Of a stretch of DNA of 64,000 bases, positions 27,096-36,624 are shown one piece after another. Numbering within the stretch: the first letter of the stretch is position 1; every line of letters begins with the position of its first letter. This DNA is from Pseudomonas yamanorum (GTDB taxonomy: Bacteria; Pseudomonadota; Gammaproteobacteria; Pseudomonadales; Pseudomonadaceae), in assembly GCF_900105735.1 (NCBI RefSeq), contig NZ_LT629793.1:5518001-5582000 (forward strand), in the 5' to 3' direction. The notes under the pieces were generated by a model. That model had not been told where the DNA came from. It ran no database searches and worked only from the letters and a program-made list of their open reading frames with translations. Made by a program: the position numbers and the translations under genes.

Positions 27096-28712
27096 TCAAA
27101 ACCGCGCTGCACCAAAGCTGTTGGGCTGTAGTTGCCGCACTTCGGCCTCGTGGCAGATGTCCAGTAGAAACCCGAGCAAGGTCCGTGTGTCCCGGGGGTC
27201 AATCAGCCCGTCGTCCCACAGGTTCGCGCTGCCGTAGAGCGCGGTGGATTGGCTGTCGAGTTTCTGTGCGGTGACCTGTTCGAGCATGTCGAGCACCTTG
27301 GGGTCGGGCACCAGGCCGTCTTTCAGTTGCTTGGCTTCGGTGACGATTCGCAGCACTTTGCCCGCCTGGGCGCCACCCATCACGGCGGTGCGGCTGTTGG
27401 GCCAGGCGAAGATGAAGCGCGGGTCGAGACCGCGGCCGCACATCGCGTAGTTGCCGGCGCCATAGGAACCACCGACGATGATGGTCAATTTCGGCACCCG
27501 GGCATTGGCCACCGCCTGGATCATCTTCGCGCCGTGCTTGATCACGCCTTGTTGTTCCGACTCGGTACCCACCATGAAACCGGTGGTGTTGTGGAAGAAC
27601 AGCAGCGGCGTCTGGCTCTGGTCGCACAGTTGGATAAATTGCGCGGCCTTGCTCGCGCCCTTCGGGGTGATCGGCCCGTTGTTGCCGATAAAACCGCAGG
27701 CGCGACCCTGGATGTGCAAGTGGCCGCAGACGGTGTGCGGGTCGAACTCGCCCTTGAACTCCAGGAAGTTGGAACCATCAGCCAGCCGCGCGAGGATTTC
27801 GCGCACGTCGTAGGTTTTTTTCGGATCGTCCGGGATCAGCCCCAATAGCTCTTCAATCGGGTACAACGGCTCGCTATAAGCGCGCTTTGGCACAGGCGGC
27901 AAGCGGTCATCCCACGGTAACAGGCTGACGATCTCACGCACGATGCGCACACCGTCAGCGTCGTTTTCCGCCAGGTATTCGGCGGTGCCGGCGGTTTGCG
28001 CGTGCATCTCGGCGCCGCCCAGTTCTTCATCGGTGGCGACTTCGCCGGTAGCCGCCTTGAGCAGCGGCGGGCCGGCCAAAAACAGCTTGGCCTTGCCACG
28101 CACCACCACCACGTAATCCGACAGCCCCGGCTGATAGGCGCCGCCCGCCGTGGCCGAGCCATGCACCACGGTGATCTGCGGCAACCCCATGGCCGACATC
28201 CGCGCCTGGTTGGCGAAGCTGCGTGCGCCTTCGACGAAAATCTCGGCGGCGTAGTTGAGGTTGGCGCCGCCGCTTTCCGCCAGCGTCACCACTGGCAATT
28301 TGTTTTCCATGGCGATCTGTTGCAGGCGCAGGGATTTTTTCAGGCCCGAGGGGGAAATGGTTCCACCTTTGATTGCGCTGTTGTTGGCCACCACCAGCAT
28401 GCGCACGCCGCTGACGTAGCCGATGCCGGCGATCAACCCGCCACCGGCGGCGCTGCCGTCCTTGTCGTCGTGGAGTTTGTAGCCGGCCAGGCTCGCCAGT
28501 TCGAAGAACGGCGCGCCAGGGTCCAGCAGCAAATTCAGGCGTTCCCGTGGCAGCAGCTGCCCGCGCTTGTCGAACTTGGCCTTGGCTTCGGCGGCCTTGC
28601 TCAGCAGGTTTTGCTCCAGCTGGTGCAGTTGATTGACGCCTGTGAGCAGTGCTTCGCGGTTCTGCGCGAATTGCGGGCTGTGGGCGTCGAGTTGCGAGTC
28701 GATCACCGGCAT
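27096..28712 (-). CDS. atuC: Geranyl-CoA carboxylase carboxyltransferase subunit AtuC
   Basis: Carboxyltransferase (beta) subunit of 538 residues, carrying both crotonase-like halves. The N-half has LPVVTLAESGGANLNYAAEIF and VVHGSATAGGAYQPGLSDYVV; the C-half has HNTTGFMVGTESEQQGVIKHGAKM and VGGSYGAGNYAMCGRGLDPRF. It pairs with AtuF. Methylcrotonyl-CoA carboxylase LiuB is the closest relative, and the neighbouring atuA, atuB and atuD support the geranyl assignment. GGAG lies nine bases before the ATG. Confidence 0.9.
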   Translation of the reverse strand: MPVIDSQLDAHSPQFAQNREALLTGVNQLHQLEQNLLSKAAEAKAKFDKRGQLLPRERLNLLLDPGAPFFELASLAGYKLHDDKDGSAAGGGLIAGIGYVSGVRMLVVANNSAIKGGTISPSGLKKSLRLQQIAMENKLPVVTLAESGGANLNYAAEIFVEGARSFANQARMSAMGLPQITVVHGSATAGGAYQPGLSDYVVVVRGKAKLFLAGPPLLKAATGEVATDEELGGAEMHAQTAGTAEYLAENDADGVRIVREIVSLLPWDDRLPPVPKRAYSEPLYPIEELLGLIPDDPKKTYDVREILARLADGSNFLEFKGEFDPHTVCGHLHIQGRACGFIGNNGPITPKGASKAAQFIQLCDQSQTPLLFFHNTTGFMVGTESEQQGVIKHGAKMIQAVANARVPKLTIIVGGSYGAGNYAMCGRGLDPRFIFAWPNSRTAVMGGAQAGKVLRIVTEAKQLKDGLVPDPKVLDMLEQVTAQKLDSQSTALYGSANLWDDGLIDPRDTRTLLGFLLDICHEAEVRQLQPNSFGAARF

Positions 28713-28715
28713 GGC

Positions 28716-29588
28716 TTATTTCTCCTCCTTGAGCACATCCGGCAAATAAGCCCGGTGGAAACCATTAAAGGACACGCTCGGCGGTTGCGCCTTGTGCAGC
28801 GGCCAGGCGCGGCTGCCGAGGCTGGCGGCGCCGTCGATGCGCAAGGTGCTGCCGCTGACGAACGCGGCGGCGGGGCTGAGCAAAAACACAATCGCCGCGC
28901 TGACTTCCGATTCGGTGCCGATGCGTTTTAGCGGTACATGCTCGCGCAAGGTCGGGATCACCGCCTTGAACGCGCCTTCGTAAGTATCCATGCCACTCGA
29001 TGCAATCCAGCCGGGCGCCACGGCGTTGACCCGCACCCCGGCGTAACCCCATTCGAATGCGGCGGTCTTGGTGAAGTTGTCCATGCCCGAACGCGCCGCG
29101 CCGGAGTGGCCCATGCCCGGCATGCCGCCCCACATGTCGGCGAGCATGTTGACGATGGACCCGCCGTGTTTGCTCATGCACTGGTTGAACACTTCCCGAG
29201 CCATCAGGAATCCGCCCACCAGGTTGGTGCGCAGCACGGTTTCGAAACCCTTCTGGTTGATCGACGCGAGCGGCGAGGGGTACTGGCCGCCGGCATTGTT
29301 TACCAGACCATGAATCGGGCCGTGTTCCTGGAGGATCTGGCTGACCAGCGCCTTCACCGCTTCTTCATCACGAATATCGCAGGCCTGCCAACTGGCGCGG
29401 CCGCCGTCTTCACTGATCTCCGCCGCGACCGTTTGCAGTTTTTCCGGCTTGCGCCCCACCAGAATCACATGGGCGCCGAGGGCCGCCAGCTCGTGTGCGG
29501 TACAGCGGCCAATGCCACTGCCGCCGCCGGTGACGATGATGGTTTGCCCCTGGAACAAGTCGGCTTTGAAGATCGAGTCGAAGGCCAC
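28716..29588 (-). CDS. atuB: Short-chain dehydrogenase AtuB
   Basis: SDR-family oxidoreductase of 290 residues, proposed in P. aeruginosa to act on citronellol/citronellal-type compounds. The cofactor site is VTGGGSGIGRCTA and the NNAG motif is present (LVNNAGGQYP). The active site is unusual: where classical SDRs have YxxxK, this protein has S-G-A-A-R (GHSGAARSGMDNFTKTAAFEW). The same lack of Tyr is known from 2,4-dienoyl-CoA reductases, which AtuB resembles around this region. The enzyme may therefore be a CoA-ester reductase rather than an alcohol dehydrogenase. The gap to atuC is three bases. Confidence 0.86.
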   Translation of the reverse strand: MAFDSIFKADLFQGQTIIVTGGGSGIGRCTAHELAALGAHVILVGRKPEKLQTVAAEISEDGGRASWQACDIRDEEAVKALVSQILQEHGPIHGLVNNAGGQYPSPLASINQKGFETVLRTNLVGGFLMAREVFNQCMSKHGGSIVNMLADMWGGMPGMGHSGAARSGMDNFTKTAAFEWGYAGVRVNAVAPGWIASSGMDTYEGAFKAVIPTLREHVPLKRIGTESEVSAAIVFLLSPAAAFVSGSTLRIDGAASLGSRAWPLHKAQPPSVSFNGFHRAYLPDVLKEEK

Positions 29589-29600
29589 GGCGTGGGTCCT

Positions 29601-31379
29601 TTAAGTGAATTGATCGGCAATGTGTTGTGGCACGGCAATCGGGATTTCCAGCAGTTGTTGGGCGAAGGCTTTGCCTTGGGGGTCGATGCGCAGGCTGGCA
29701 ATCCCGCCGCCGCCCAGGGCGTTTTCCAGCAGGAAGTTCAGGCTGTGGCTGCCGGGTAAGTACCAGCGCTCGACACGGCCGTGGATCGGGTCGAGCACGT
29801 GGCTCATCCAGTCGACGATCACTTCGGGGGTCAAGGCTTCGGCGATCCACGGCAGGTATTCGGGCTCGCGGGCGATCACCCCGATGTTGCTGTGGTTGCC
29901 CTTGTCGCCGGAGCGGGCCACGGCCAGCTTGACCAGCGGCACGTTGGCATCGGCACGGCCTTGGGGTTTGGGCGGATCACTCCGCTCGATTGAAGTGTTC
30001 AAGGGTTCGGCGACAGGCAGTTCGTAGGGATGCCGTTCGCCAAGAAAGTCGACCTGCAACTGGCAGGCGCTTTTATCGATCAGGAACGAAAATAGCCGAA
30101 TCAGCGGGTACACCGTGGGCCGCCCGCCGACGATCCCGGTGAGCCCCGGCGCCATGCCGGTGGCCGCCTGGGCAATTTCCCGGGCGAACAGTACCAATGC
30201 CTGTTTGCTCGGATGACGCACCGCCAGTTTCACTACCACTTCGCGGCAGTCCTGACGTTGGGCGTGAGGGCCGTAGGTGGCTTCGCTGCCCAGCAGTTCG
30301 ATGTTGACGTCGGTGTAGGGCGCCCAGCCGCGCTGGCTGAACAGCTCTGAGGTCTTGCTGATGATCGCCTGGCTGACCCGCTCGGCCTTGGCCACCGCGT
30401 CGATCCCGGCAATCAGGCAACTGGCGGTGCAGCGAAAACCGTCCGGGTAAGTGGCGCTGACCTTGTACTGGTCGGTGGGCGGCAGGCCTTTGGCGCCGTG
30501 CAGGTGCACGCGGTTTTTGCCTTGTTGCTGGAGCTTTACGTGGCTGAAGTCGCAGATCACGTCGGGCAGCAGGTAGGCGCGCGGGTCGCCGATTTCATAC
30601 AGCAATTGCTCGGCGACGCTCAGTTCGCTGATCAGCCCGCCAGTGCCGTCGACCTTGCTGACGGTGAACTGGCCATCGGCGCTGACCTCCACAATCGGGA
30701 ATCCGATGTGTTCGTAGTCCGGCACCTCGCGCCAATCGGTGAAGTTGCCGCCGGTGCACTGGGCCCCACATTCGATGATATGCCCGGCCAATGCCGCCTG
30801 GGCCAGGCGGTCGTAATCCTGCCAAGACCAGTTGAATTCATGCACCAGCGCCGCGCTGACCACCGCGCTGTCCACCACACGGCCAGTGATGACGATGTCG
30901 GCGCCCAGCTTCAATGCCCGCACGATGCCCGGCGCGCCGAGGTAAGCGTTGGTGGACACGCACATTGGCGGCAAAGGCGCGCCGCTGAACATGTCGGTGA
31001 TGCCGTGCAGTTGCTTGAACTGCGGTTGCAGGTCATCCCCCAGCAGCACGGCGATCTTCAACGGGATTTGCGCCTGGTCGCAGGCCGCCTGCAACGCGGC
31101 GGCGCAGGCCTGGGGGTTGATCCCGCCGGCATTGCTGATCACACGGATGCCCTGGCGCTGGATATCCGCCAGCAGTGGCGTCAGCACCTCGACGAAATCC
31201 GTGGCATAGCCGGCCTGGGGATCCTTCATCCGTGCCCCGGCGAGGATCGACAGGGTGACTTCCGCCAAGTAGTCGAACACCAGGTAATCCAGCGCGCCGC
31301 CTTCTACCAACTGCGCAGCGGCGGTGCAGGTGTCGCCCCAGAAGGCGCTGGCGCAGCCGATGCGTACCGTCTTGTTCAT
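29601..31379 (-). CDS. atuA: Acyclic terpene utilisation protein AtuA (DUF1446)
   Basis: Protein of 592 residues, first gene of the atu operon. The start [20 protein letters not shown] and the blocks [17 protein letters not shown] and [14 protein letters not shown] are typical of the AtuA family. The C-terminal part ([20 protein letters not shown]) is a second conserved domain. It is required for growth on citronellol and geraniol in P. aeruginosa; its catalytic step is not firmly established. The start at 31379 has GGAAGGGA upstream; the longer frame would run through the operator region and is rejected. Confidence 0.9.
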   Translation of the reverse strand: MNKTVRIGCASAFWGDTCTAAAQLVEGGALDYLVFDYLAEVTLSILAGARMKDPQAGYATDFVEVLTPLLADIQRQGIRVISNAGGINPQACAAALQAACDQAQIPLKIAVLLGDDLQPQFKQLHGITDMFSGAPLPPMCVSTNAYLGAPGIVRALKLGADIVITGRVVDSAVVSAALVHEFNWSWQDYDRLAQAALAGHIIECGAQCTGGNFTDWREVPDYEHIGFPIVEVSADGQFTVSKVDGTGGLISELSVAEQLLYEIGDPRAYLLPDVICDFSHVKLQQQGKNRVHLHGAKGLPPTDQYKVSATYPDGFRCTASCLIAGIDAVAKAERVSQAIISKTSELFSQRGWAPYTDVNIELLGSEATYGPHAQRQDCREVVVKLAVRHPSKQALVLFAREIAQAATGMAPGLTGIVGGRPTVYPLIRLFSFLIDKSACQLQVDFLGERHPYELPVAEPLNTSIERSDPPKPQGRADANVPLVKLAVARSGDKGNHSNIGVIAREPEYLPWIAEALTPEVIVDWMSHVLDPIHGRVERWYLPGSHSLNFLLENALGGGGIASLRIDPQGKAFAQQLLEIPIAVPQHIADQFT

Positions 31380-31416
31380 GGGGCGTCCCTTCCTCTGGTT
31401 TGCTGGCACCCACACT

Positions 31417-31433
31417 ACCAAGCAAGCGCTTGG
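31417..31433 (-). promoter_or_regulatory. Predicted AtuR operator 1
   Basis: A 17-base sequence, CCAAGCGCTTGCTTGGT on the minus strand, with a palindromic AAGCGCTT core. It is the exact reverse complement of operator 2 and lies 38 bases before the atuA start. In P. aeruginosa, AtuR is reported to bind two 13-base inverted repeats in the atuA-atuR gap. Confidence 0.82.
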
Positions 31434-31460
31434 TTTGTAAACTCTGGTCACAACTTTGCC

Positions 31461-31477
31461 CCAAGCGCTTGCTTGGT
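31461..31477 (+). promoter_or_regulatory. Predicted AtuR operator 2
   Basis: CCAAGCGCTTGCTTGGT on the plus strand, identical to operator 1 in the opposite orientation and 44 bases away centre to centre. It sits 58 bases before the atuR start, so it can repress both divergent transcripts. Confidence 0.82.
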
Positions 31478-31534
31478 TGGCTGCCACGGCCTAAATTGCC
31501 GCCCAAGACGTAACCAGAAGTTAAGGAGAGCAGC

Positions 31535-32158
31535 ATGGATGAGCAAAAAGCCCTGCGGGTGATGCGCACCATGGTCGATGCCGGCCAATTGACCGACCCC
31601 GACAGTGCCCGTGGCAAGTTGCTGCAAACCGCGGCCCACCTGTTTCGCAACAAGGGCTTTGAGCGCACCACCGTGCGTGACCTGGCCGGCGCGGTCGGGA
31701 TCCAGTCCGGCAGCATCTTTCATCACTTTAAGAGCAAGGACGAAATCCTGCGGGCGGTGATGGAGGAAACCATCCACTACAACACCGCCCTGATGCGCGC
31801 TTCTCTGGCCGAGGCGACCAACGTGCGGGAGCGGGTGTTGGCGCTGATTCGCTGTGAATTGCAGTCGATCATGGGTGGCAGCGGCGAGGCCATGGCGGTG
31901 CTGGTGTATGAGTGGCGTTCACTGTCGGCCGAGGGCCAGGCCCAAGTGCTGGCCTTGCGGGATATTTACGAAGATATCTGGTTGCAGGTGCTGGGTGAGG
32001 CCAAGGAGGCCGGTTATATCAAGGGCGATGTATTTATCACCCGGCGCTTCCTGACCGGCGCATTATCCTGGACCACCACCTGGTTTCGCGCCCAGGGCAG
32101 CATGACCCTGGAGCAACTGGCCGATGAAGCTTTGCTGATGGTTTTGAAAGCTGACTAG
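31535..32158 (+). CDS. atuR: TetR-family repressor AtuR
   Basis: Repressor of 207 residues controlling the atu operon. The N-terminal helix-turn-helix is clear: AAHLFRNKGFERTTVRDLAGAVGIQSGSIFHHFKSKDEIL. The rest is a helical ligand-binding domain, presumably sensing an acyclic terpenoid or its CoA ester. AAGGAG lies seven bases before the ATG. It is divergent from atuA, with two identical operator sequences in the gap, so it also represses itself. Confidence 0.9.
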   Translation: MDEQKALRVMRTMVDAGQLTDPDSARGKLLQTAAHLFRNKGFERTTVRDLAGAVGIQSGSIFHHFKSKDEILRAVMEETIHYNTALMRASLAEATNVRERVLALIRCELQSIMGGSGEAMAVLVYEWRSLSAEGQAQVLALRDIYEDIWLQVLGEAKEAGYIKGDVFITRRFLTGALSWTTTWFRAQGSMTLEQLADEALLMVLKAD

Positions 32159-32257
32159 TTCGTTCGCGCAAGCTATTAATTGTGTGGCAGAAAGTTGTCT
32201 CGCTAGACAAAAACGCCTAGCTTAGCGGGATCAAAGTTTTCGACGGTGTGTGCCTTG

Positions 32258-33046
32258 ATGTTTTCGCCCTGGCGATTGGCTGCAGGACTCTCAATATTGG
32301 CACTTGGCGCACTGTGGCTGATGCCGGCTTCGGCCGCCCAATTGGTGAGGGTCGGTGCTGCGCATTTTCCGCCGTATACGGTGCGCCCGGAGCAGGGCGC
32401 CGACACCGGGTTGCTGCCGCAACTGGTGGAAGCCTTGAATGCCCTGCAAACCGATTACCAGTTCGTGCTGGTGCCCACCTCGATCCCCCGGCGGTTTCGC
32501 GACTTCCAGCAAGGCCGGGTGGATATGGCGATCTTCGAAAATCCGAACTGGGGTTGGCAGGATATTCCCCATACGGCAGTCGACATGGGCCTGGAAGACG
32601 CCGAAATCTTCGTCGCCCAGCGTGAGCCTGGCCGCGACCAAGGGTATTTCACCGACCTGACCGGCAAGCGGCTGGCGGTGTTCAGCGGCTATCACTACGC
32701 ATTCGCCAACTTCAACCCCGACCCCAAGTACCTGGTGGAGCACTTCAACGCCACCTTGACCTATTCCCACGACAGCAACCTGCTGATGGTCGCCCGTGGC
32801 CGGGCCGACATCGCCCTGGTGACGCGCTCCTATCTCAGTGATTTTTTGGCGCGCAATGCCGACACGGCGGGGCAGTTCCTGGTGTCCGAGCGAATTGACC
32901 AGGTGTACCACCACTATGCTTTGCTGCGGCCCAAGGCGCCGATCACGGGAGCGACGTTCGCCGGGCTGCTCAAGCAGTTGCGGGACAATGGCCAGTTGCT
33001 GAAGATCTTCGAGCCTTACCGCATCGATGTGATGCCGGTGCCGTGA
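32258..33046 (+). CDS. Periplasmic solute-binding protein (SBP_bac_3 / amino-acid type)
   Basis: Exported binding protein of 262 residues. The signal peptide (LAAGLSILALGALWLMPASAA) is followed by VRVGAAHFPPYTVRP, the usual first strand of family-3 binding proteins, then DTGLLPQLVEALN and GRVDMAIFENPNWGW. I use the ATG at 32258; a GTG four codons earlier (32246) is possible. No permease or ATPase gene is adjacent, so it may work with a distant transporter or act as a sensor domain on its own. An iron-starvation promoter lies after it, not before it, and it need not belong to the pyoverdine genes. Confidence 0.8.
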   Translation: MFSPWRLAAGLSILALGALWLMPASAAQLVRVGAAHFPPYTVRPEQGADTGLLPQLVEALNALQTDYQFVLVPTSIPRRFRDFQQGRVDMAIFENPNWGWQDIPHTAVDMGLEDAEIFVAQREPGRDQGYFTDLTGKRLAVFSGYHYAFANFNPDPKYLVEHFNATLTYSHDSNLLMVARGRADIALVTRSYLSDFLARNADTAGQFLVSERIDQVYHHYALLRPKAPITGATFAGLLKQLRDNGQLLKIFEPYRIDVMPVP

Positions 33047-33051
33047 TCGTC

Positions 33052-33075
33052 TAAATTTTTGCCCTTGGCTCACGT
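33052..33075 (+). promoter_or_regulatory. PvdS-dependent iron-starvation box upstream of the acetyltransferase
   Basis: TAAAT, a 16-base spacer and CGT, exactly the PvdS promoter pattern (TAAAT-N16/17-CGT). It ends 37 bases before the ATG at 33113. Confidence 0.85.
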
Positions 33076-33112
33076 CACTTGTTGAACTGTCGACGATTCG
33101 TGAGCCCATCCC

Positions 33113-34126
33113 ATGCCCCATCTGAATGACCTGTCTGTCCTGCCGTTGCCGGCGGGGCCTGCCCTGAATGCTGATGAAACTGACAGCCGTCTGAGCCTGA
33201 CCCTTGAGGGGCAGCCGCTGATTCGCTTGCGCCTTGAACGGGGTGATGAGCTGTTGGTGCATTTGCAGGAGCCCGGCCTTGTGCCGGCTGCCCGGGCGTT
33301 GTGGGCGGCCTGTTACTGGTTGTTTGTCAAAGAGCCTGGGCGTCAGCGGCTGGTTTGGCGACTTGAGCATGCGCCTGAGGATGCGTTGCGCAGTGGGTTG
33401 CTGGTGGCGACCGAAGTTGCCGGGCAGTTTTATTGTGAGCGCACGTTGTTCTGGCAATTGCCGCAGCCGTGGTTGGGGCAGTCGGTGACCGGGACTTATC
33501 CGCAGCAGATGATCATCAGTGGCGGTAAGCGTCATCCCGCGCGTGCGCCGAAGCCTCGGGGTGAGGTTTATCGGCGCTTTGATGCGCGGTTGGGTGCCTG
33601 GATTTCACTGCGCACGGTTGAGATTGATGTTGATCTGGCGCGATTCAATCGTTGGCAGAACAGTACGCGGGTGGCGAATTTCTGGCAGGAAAGTGGCAGC
33701 CTGGAGCAGCATCGGGAGTATCTGGACAAGCTGGAAGCGGATCCCCATGCGTTGACGTTGATTGGCTGTTTTGATGATGAGCCGTTTGCGTATTTCGAGG
33801 CGTATTGGGCCAAGGAGGATCGGATTGCGCCGTTCTATGACGTGGCGGATTACGATCGCGGGATTCATATGTTGGTGGGTGAGGAGCATCACCGGGGGCC
33901 GCATAAGGTGGCGAGTTGGTTGTCGGCGTTGGTGCATTACCTGTTTCTTGATGATCCGCGTACGCAGCGTGTGGTGGCGGAGCCTCGGGCGGATAACGGG
34001 AAGATGATTGGGCATATGCAGAATCAGTGTTTCCACTGTGAGAAGGAGTTTGATTTTCCGCATAAGCGGGCGGCGTTGATGATCCTGGGGCGGGAGCGGT
34101 TTTTTGAGCGGTGTGGGTTGGTTTGA
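33113..34126 (+). CDS. Siderophore-type N-acetyltransferase (IucB/RhbD/AlcB family)
   Basis: Acyltransferase of 337 residues with a C-terminal GNAT domain of the siderophore type. Characteristic blocks are FWQESGSLEQHREYLDKL, PFAYFEAYWAKEDRI, YDRGIHMLVGEEHHRGP and the late VAEPRADNGKMIGHMQNQCF. Relatives acetylate hydroxylamine groups of hydroxylysine or hydroxyornithine in aerobactin, rhizobactin and some pyoverdines. A perfect iron-starvation box stands upstream and pvdS lies next door, so a role in pyoverdine assembly (acetyl-hydroxyornithine) is likely. The acceptor is inferred. Foldback copy D begins nine bases after the stop. Confidence 0.83.
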   Translation: MPHLNDLSVLPLPAGPALNADETDSRLSLTLEGQPLIRLRLERGDELLVHLQEPGLVPAARALWAACYWLFVKEPGRQRLVWRLEHAPEDALRSGLLVATEVAGQFYCERTLFWQLPQPWLGQSVTGTYPQQMIISGGKRHPARAPKPRGEVYRRFDARLGAWISLRTVEIDVDLARFNRWQNSTRVANFWQESGSLEQHREYLDKLEADPHALTLIGCFDDEPFAYFEAYWAKEDRIAPFYDVADYDRGIHMLVGEEHHRGPHKVASWLSALVHYLFLDDPRTQRVVAEPRADNGKMIGHMQNQCFHCEKEFDFPHKRAALMILGRERFFERCGLV

Positions 34127-34135
34127 CCTGGGTGT

Positions 34136-34954
34136 ATATCCGTTATTTAGGTAATGGCCGCTTATGGTTTCGCTCTTACAGCGAGTCACTTTGCAAAAGC
34201 GGCAAAGTAACCAAAACGCTCTGCCCCGCCTGTCGGCACCTCGCCTAGGCTCGGTGTTCCCTCACTCCGGCATTGCTCCGCGGGCCGCCGCGACGGGCCA
34301 TCCATGGCCCGGCGCGGCTAAACCGGCGTCCTGCCGGTTTACCCGCTCCGCACTGCCTGCGTTCGGCCTCGGGCTGAATGGGGCAGTCAGATCAAGATCA
34401 AGATCAAAAGCAAAAGCACAGCGGCCTCCCGGCCGGCTTGAGTGTTAAAAGCAAAGGCAAGATCCAGAGCGAAAGCCAAATCTGAAGCTGATGCAGCTCT
34501 GCTTTTCTGTGGGAGCTGGCTTGCCTGCGATGCAGACAACTCGGTCTTCCAGATGCACCCAGTTGATGCCATCGCAGGCAAGCCAGCTCCCACATTTGAC
34601 CGTGCCCGCTTTTGATTTGGCTTTTGTTTTTGCTCTTCAACACTCAAGCCGGCCGGTAGGCCGCTGTGCCCTTGATCTGCTTTTGATCTTGATCTTAGGC
34701 GCCCCGTTAAACCACGCTGGCCGAACGCAGGCTTTGGAGCGTGGGTAACCCGGCAGGACGCCGGGTTACCCACGCTGGGCCAAGGATGGCCCATCGCGGC
34801 GGCCCACGGTCCAAAGCCGGAGTGAGGGCACTCCGAGCCTGGGCGAGGAGCCGAGTGGTGGGGCAAGAGCCTTTTGGTTACTTTTGGGCTCCTTTCAAAA
34901 GTGACCCGCTGTAAGAGCGGAACCAATACCCGCCATCACACAAATAACGGATAT
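34136..34954. repeat. Foldback repeat element, copy D (819 bp)
   Basis: Type II half left, type I half right, central REP pair at 34508-34594. It fills the convergent gap between the acetyltransferase and pvdS genes, nine bases after one stop and 20 bases from the other. The left half is identical over more than 100 bases to that of copy E. GATCAA is repeated one extra time here relative to C and E. Confidence 0.9.
34508..34594. repeat. REP pair at the centre of foldback copy D
   Basis: Inverted TGTGGGAGCTGGCTTGCCTG copies; the spacer is the same as in copy B. Confidence 0.9.
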
Positions 34955-34974
34955 GTACCCAGCAGCAGACCCAA

Positions 34975-35526
34975 TCAAACCCGCCGCGCAAACGTGTCGC
35001 TATGAGTCCCGGAAACCTTCCGGCAATGCACCAACGCATCCCGAATCATAAAGTTCACCAGCGTCGGCGAAACCCCAAGCTCCTTGGCAATATCCTTCTG
35101 CGGCACCCCATGCAGCCGATACATCTCAAACGCATAACGCGTGCGCTGAGGCAAATCGGTCAACGCATCAGCAATGTTCTCCAGCGTCGAAAAGTTGATG
35201 TGCGACGTCTCAGGTGAAGCCCCGTGAATAACCACATTCAAGCCTTCCTCTTCCGGGCCGGAGTATTTCAGCTCCAGCGCCTGCTTGCGGTAGTGATCGA
35301 TGGCCAGGTTACGCACGATCTGAAACAGGTAACTGAGCTGCGCCTTGAACGATGACGTGATGGTGGGGGCCGATTGCAACCGGAAGTAGGCGTCTTGCAC
35401 CACGTCTTCAGCGCGTGAGCGGCAGCCGGTAATGCGTGCTGCGATCTTGACCAGGATCAGTCGATTGTCGACGAAGGCCTGGAGTAGGGGTGAGTCGCAC
35501 CTGCCTGTGGATACTTGTTCCGTCAT
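34975..35526 (-). CDS. pvdS: Iron-starvation ECF sigma factor PvdS
   Basis: Extracytoplasmic-function sigma factor of 183 residues that directs RNA polymerase to pyoverdine genes. Region 2 is LLQAFVDNRLILVKIAARIT...AEDVVQDAYFRLQ and region 4 is RYAFEMYRLHGVPQKDIAKELGVSPTLVNFMIRDALVHC; both are almost identical to the P. aeruginosa protein as I remember it. The ATG at 35526 is preferred (AAGG eight bases upstream) over a GTG three codons earlier. Its upstream region has a Fur-box-like sequence, so it is repressed when iron is plentiful. In P. aeruginosa its activity is also held by the anti-sigma factor FpvR, which is not in this window. Confidence 0.96.
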   Translation of the reverse strand: MTEQVSTGRCDSPLLQAFVDNRLILVKIAARITGCRSRAEDVVQDAYFRLQSAPTITSSFKAQLSYLFQIVRNLAIDHYRKQALELKYSGPEEEGLNVVIHGASPETSHINFSTLENIADALTDLPQRTRYAFEMYRLHGVPQKDIAKELGVSPTLVNFMIRDALVHCRKVSGTHSDTFARRV

Positions 35527-35605
35527 GGAAATCACCTTGCTGCAAAAGAGGTTGGGGGAGGGCGTCCTTGCTGAGGCCTCCTACACATCGGGCAACAAAT
35601 TATGC

Positions 35606-35628
35606 TTAATGATAATGATTGTCAAATG
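35606..35628 (-). promoter_or_regulatory. Fur-box-like site upstream of pvdS
   Basis: The stretch around CTTAATGATAATGATTGTCA is an AT-rich run of hexamers like the Fur consensus GATAATGATAATCATTATC, about 80-100 bases before the pvdS ATG. The left two hexamers match well; the right one is degenerate. Confidence 0.75.
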
Positions 35629-35683
35629 AGAAGACGAACTAATCTTATGCTTTATCGAGAGGTGTGAACGGCGTCTCGCTGAC

Positions 35684-35707
35684 TAATTATTTCCAGGGGC
35701 CATCCGT
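35684..35707 (+). promoter_or_regulatory. PvdS-dependent iron-starvation box upstream of pvdG-pvdL
   Basis: TAATT (one mismatch to TAAAT), a 16-base spacer and CGT, 96 bases before the pvdG ATG. A small hairpin (GGCCAGTT...AACCGGCC) lies between it and the gene. Confidence 0.75.
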
Positions 35708-35803
35708 TCTCATGGGTGACAGGCCAGTTAACAAACCGGCCAAGGATCAGCGCCTGGAGGAGGACAAAATGGGTTTTTATCGTGTGAGCGGGAGTGGTCT
35801 GAA

Positions 35804-36562
35804 ATGAACACGCCGGCTCGATTACGCCTGTTTTGCCTGCCGTATTCCGGCGCCAGCGCCATGGTCTACAGCCGTTGGCGGCGGGCGTTGCCCGAGTGGT
35901 TGCAGGTGCGGCCGCTGGAACTGCCCGGGCGCGGCATGCGCATGGACGAGCCGTTGCAGCGCGATATCAAGGCATTGGCCGCGCAACTGGCTGATGAGAT
36001 CAGCGCGGAACTGGACGAGCCTTACGCCTTGTTTGGCCACAGCCTCGGCGGTCTGCTGGCGTTCGAGCTGGCCCATGCCCTGCGTGAGCGCGGTGTACCG
36101 CAGCCGTTGGCGCTGTTTGCGTCGGGTACCGCCGGCCCGGCCCGTCGCGATGTCAGCGAATACGCTATCGAGAAAAACGACGAGCAACTGATCGCCCGCT
36201 TGCGTCAACTCAAGGGCACCGGCGAAGAGGTGCTGGCCAATGCCGAACTGATGCAGTTGATGCTGCCGATCCTGCGGGCCGACTTCCTGCTGTGTGGCAG
36301 TTTCGAGTACGGCGAGCGCGAGCCGCTGAGCCTGCCCATCCACGTATTCGGCGGCAAGCAGGACACGGTGCGCGCTGATCAATTGCTGGACTGGCAGCAG
36401 GACACCGCCAGCGGTTTTTCCCTCGACATGTTCGACGGACACCATTTCTTCCTGGTGCAGCACGAGAGCTCCGTACTGCGCTGTGTGCGGCGTTACGCCG
36501 ACGAACACTTGGCCCGCTGGCGCAACGACGTCGCGCGGCAGATGGCCCGGGCCGCCGGCTGA
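35804..36562 (+). CDS. pvdG: Pyoverdine type II thioesterase PvdG
   Basis: External thioesterase of 252 residues that clears wrongly loaded or stalled acyl groups from the synthetase carrier domains. The alpha/beta hydrolase triad is Ser80 in GHSLGG, Asp187 in GGKQDTV and His213/214 in DGHHFF; the start [17 protein letters not shown] is typical of type II thioesterases. It is 62 bases upstream of pvdL and shares its PvdS-type promoter. It is divergent from pvdS, the same order as PA2424-PA2426 in P. aeruginosa. Confidence 0.92.
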   Translation: MNTPARLRLFCLPYSGASAMVYSRWRRALPEWLQVRPLELPGRGMRMDEPLQRDIKALAAQLADEISAELDEPYALFGHSLGGLLAFELAHALRERGVPQPLALFASGTAGPARRDVSEYAIEKNDEQLIARLRQLKGTGEEVLANAELMQLMLPILRADFLLCGSFEYGEREPLSLPIHVFGGKQDTVRADQLLDWQQDTASGFSLDMFDGHHFFLVQHESSVLRCVRRYADEHLARWRNDVARQMARAAG

Positions 36563-36624
36563 ACAAGCTGCCCCGGCCACACATTCCCCGATTTCCCAGT
36601 TAGCCGATTTCAGGCAGGAACCCC

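Noticed and set aside
32193..32214. Hairpin TTGTCT-CGCT-AGACAA after atuR
   Set aside because: There is no T run on the plus strand and the stem has six base pairs, so terminator function is not supported.
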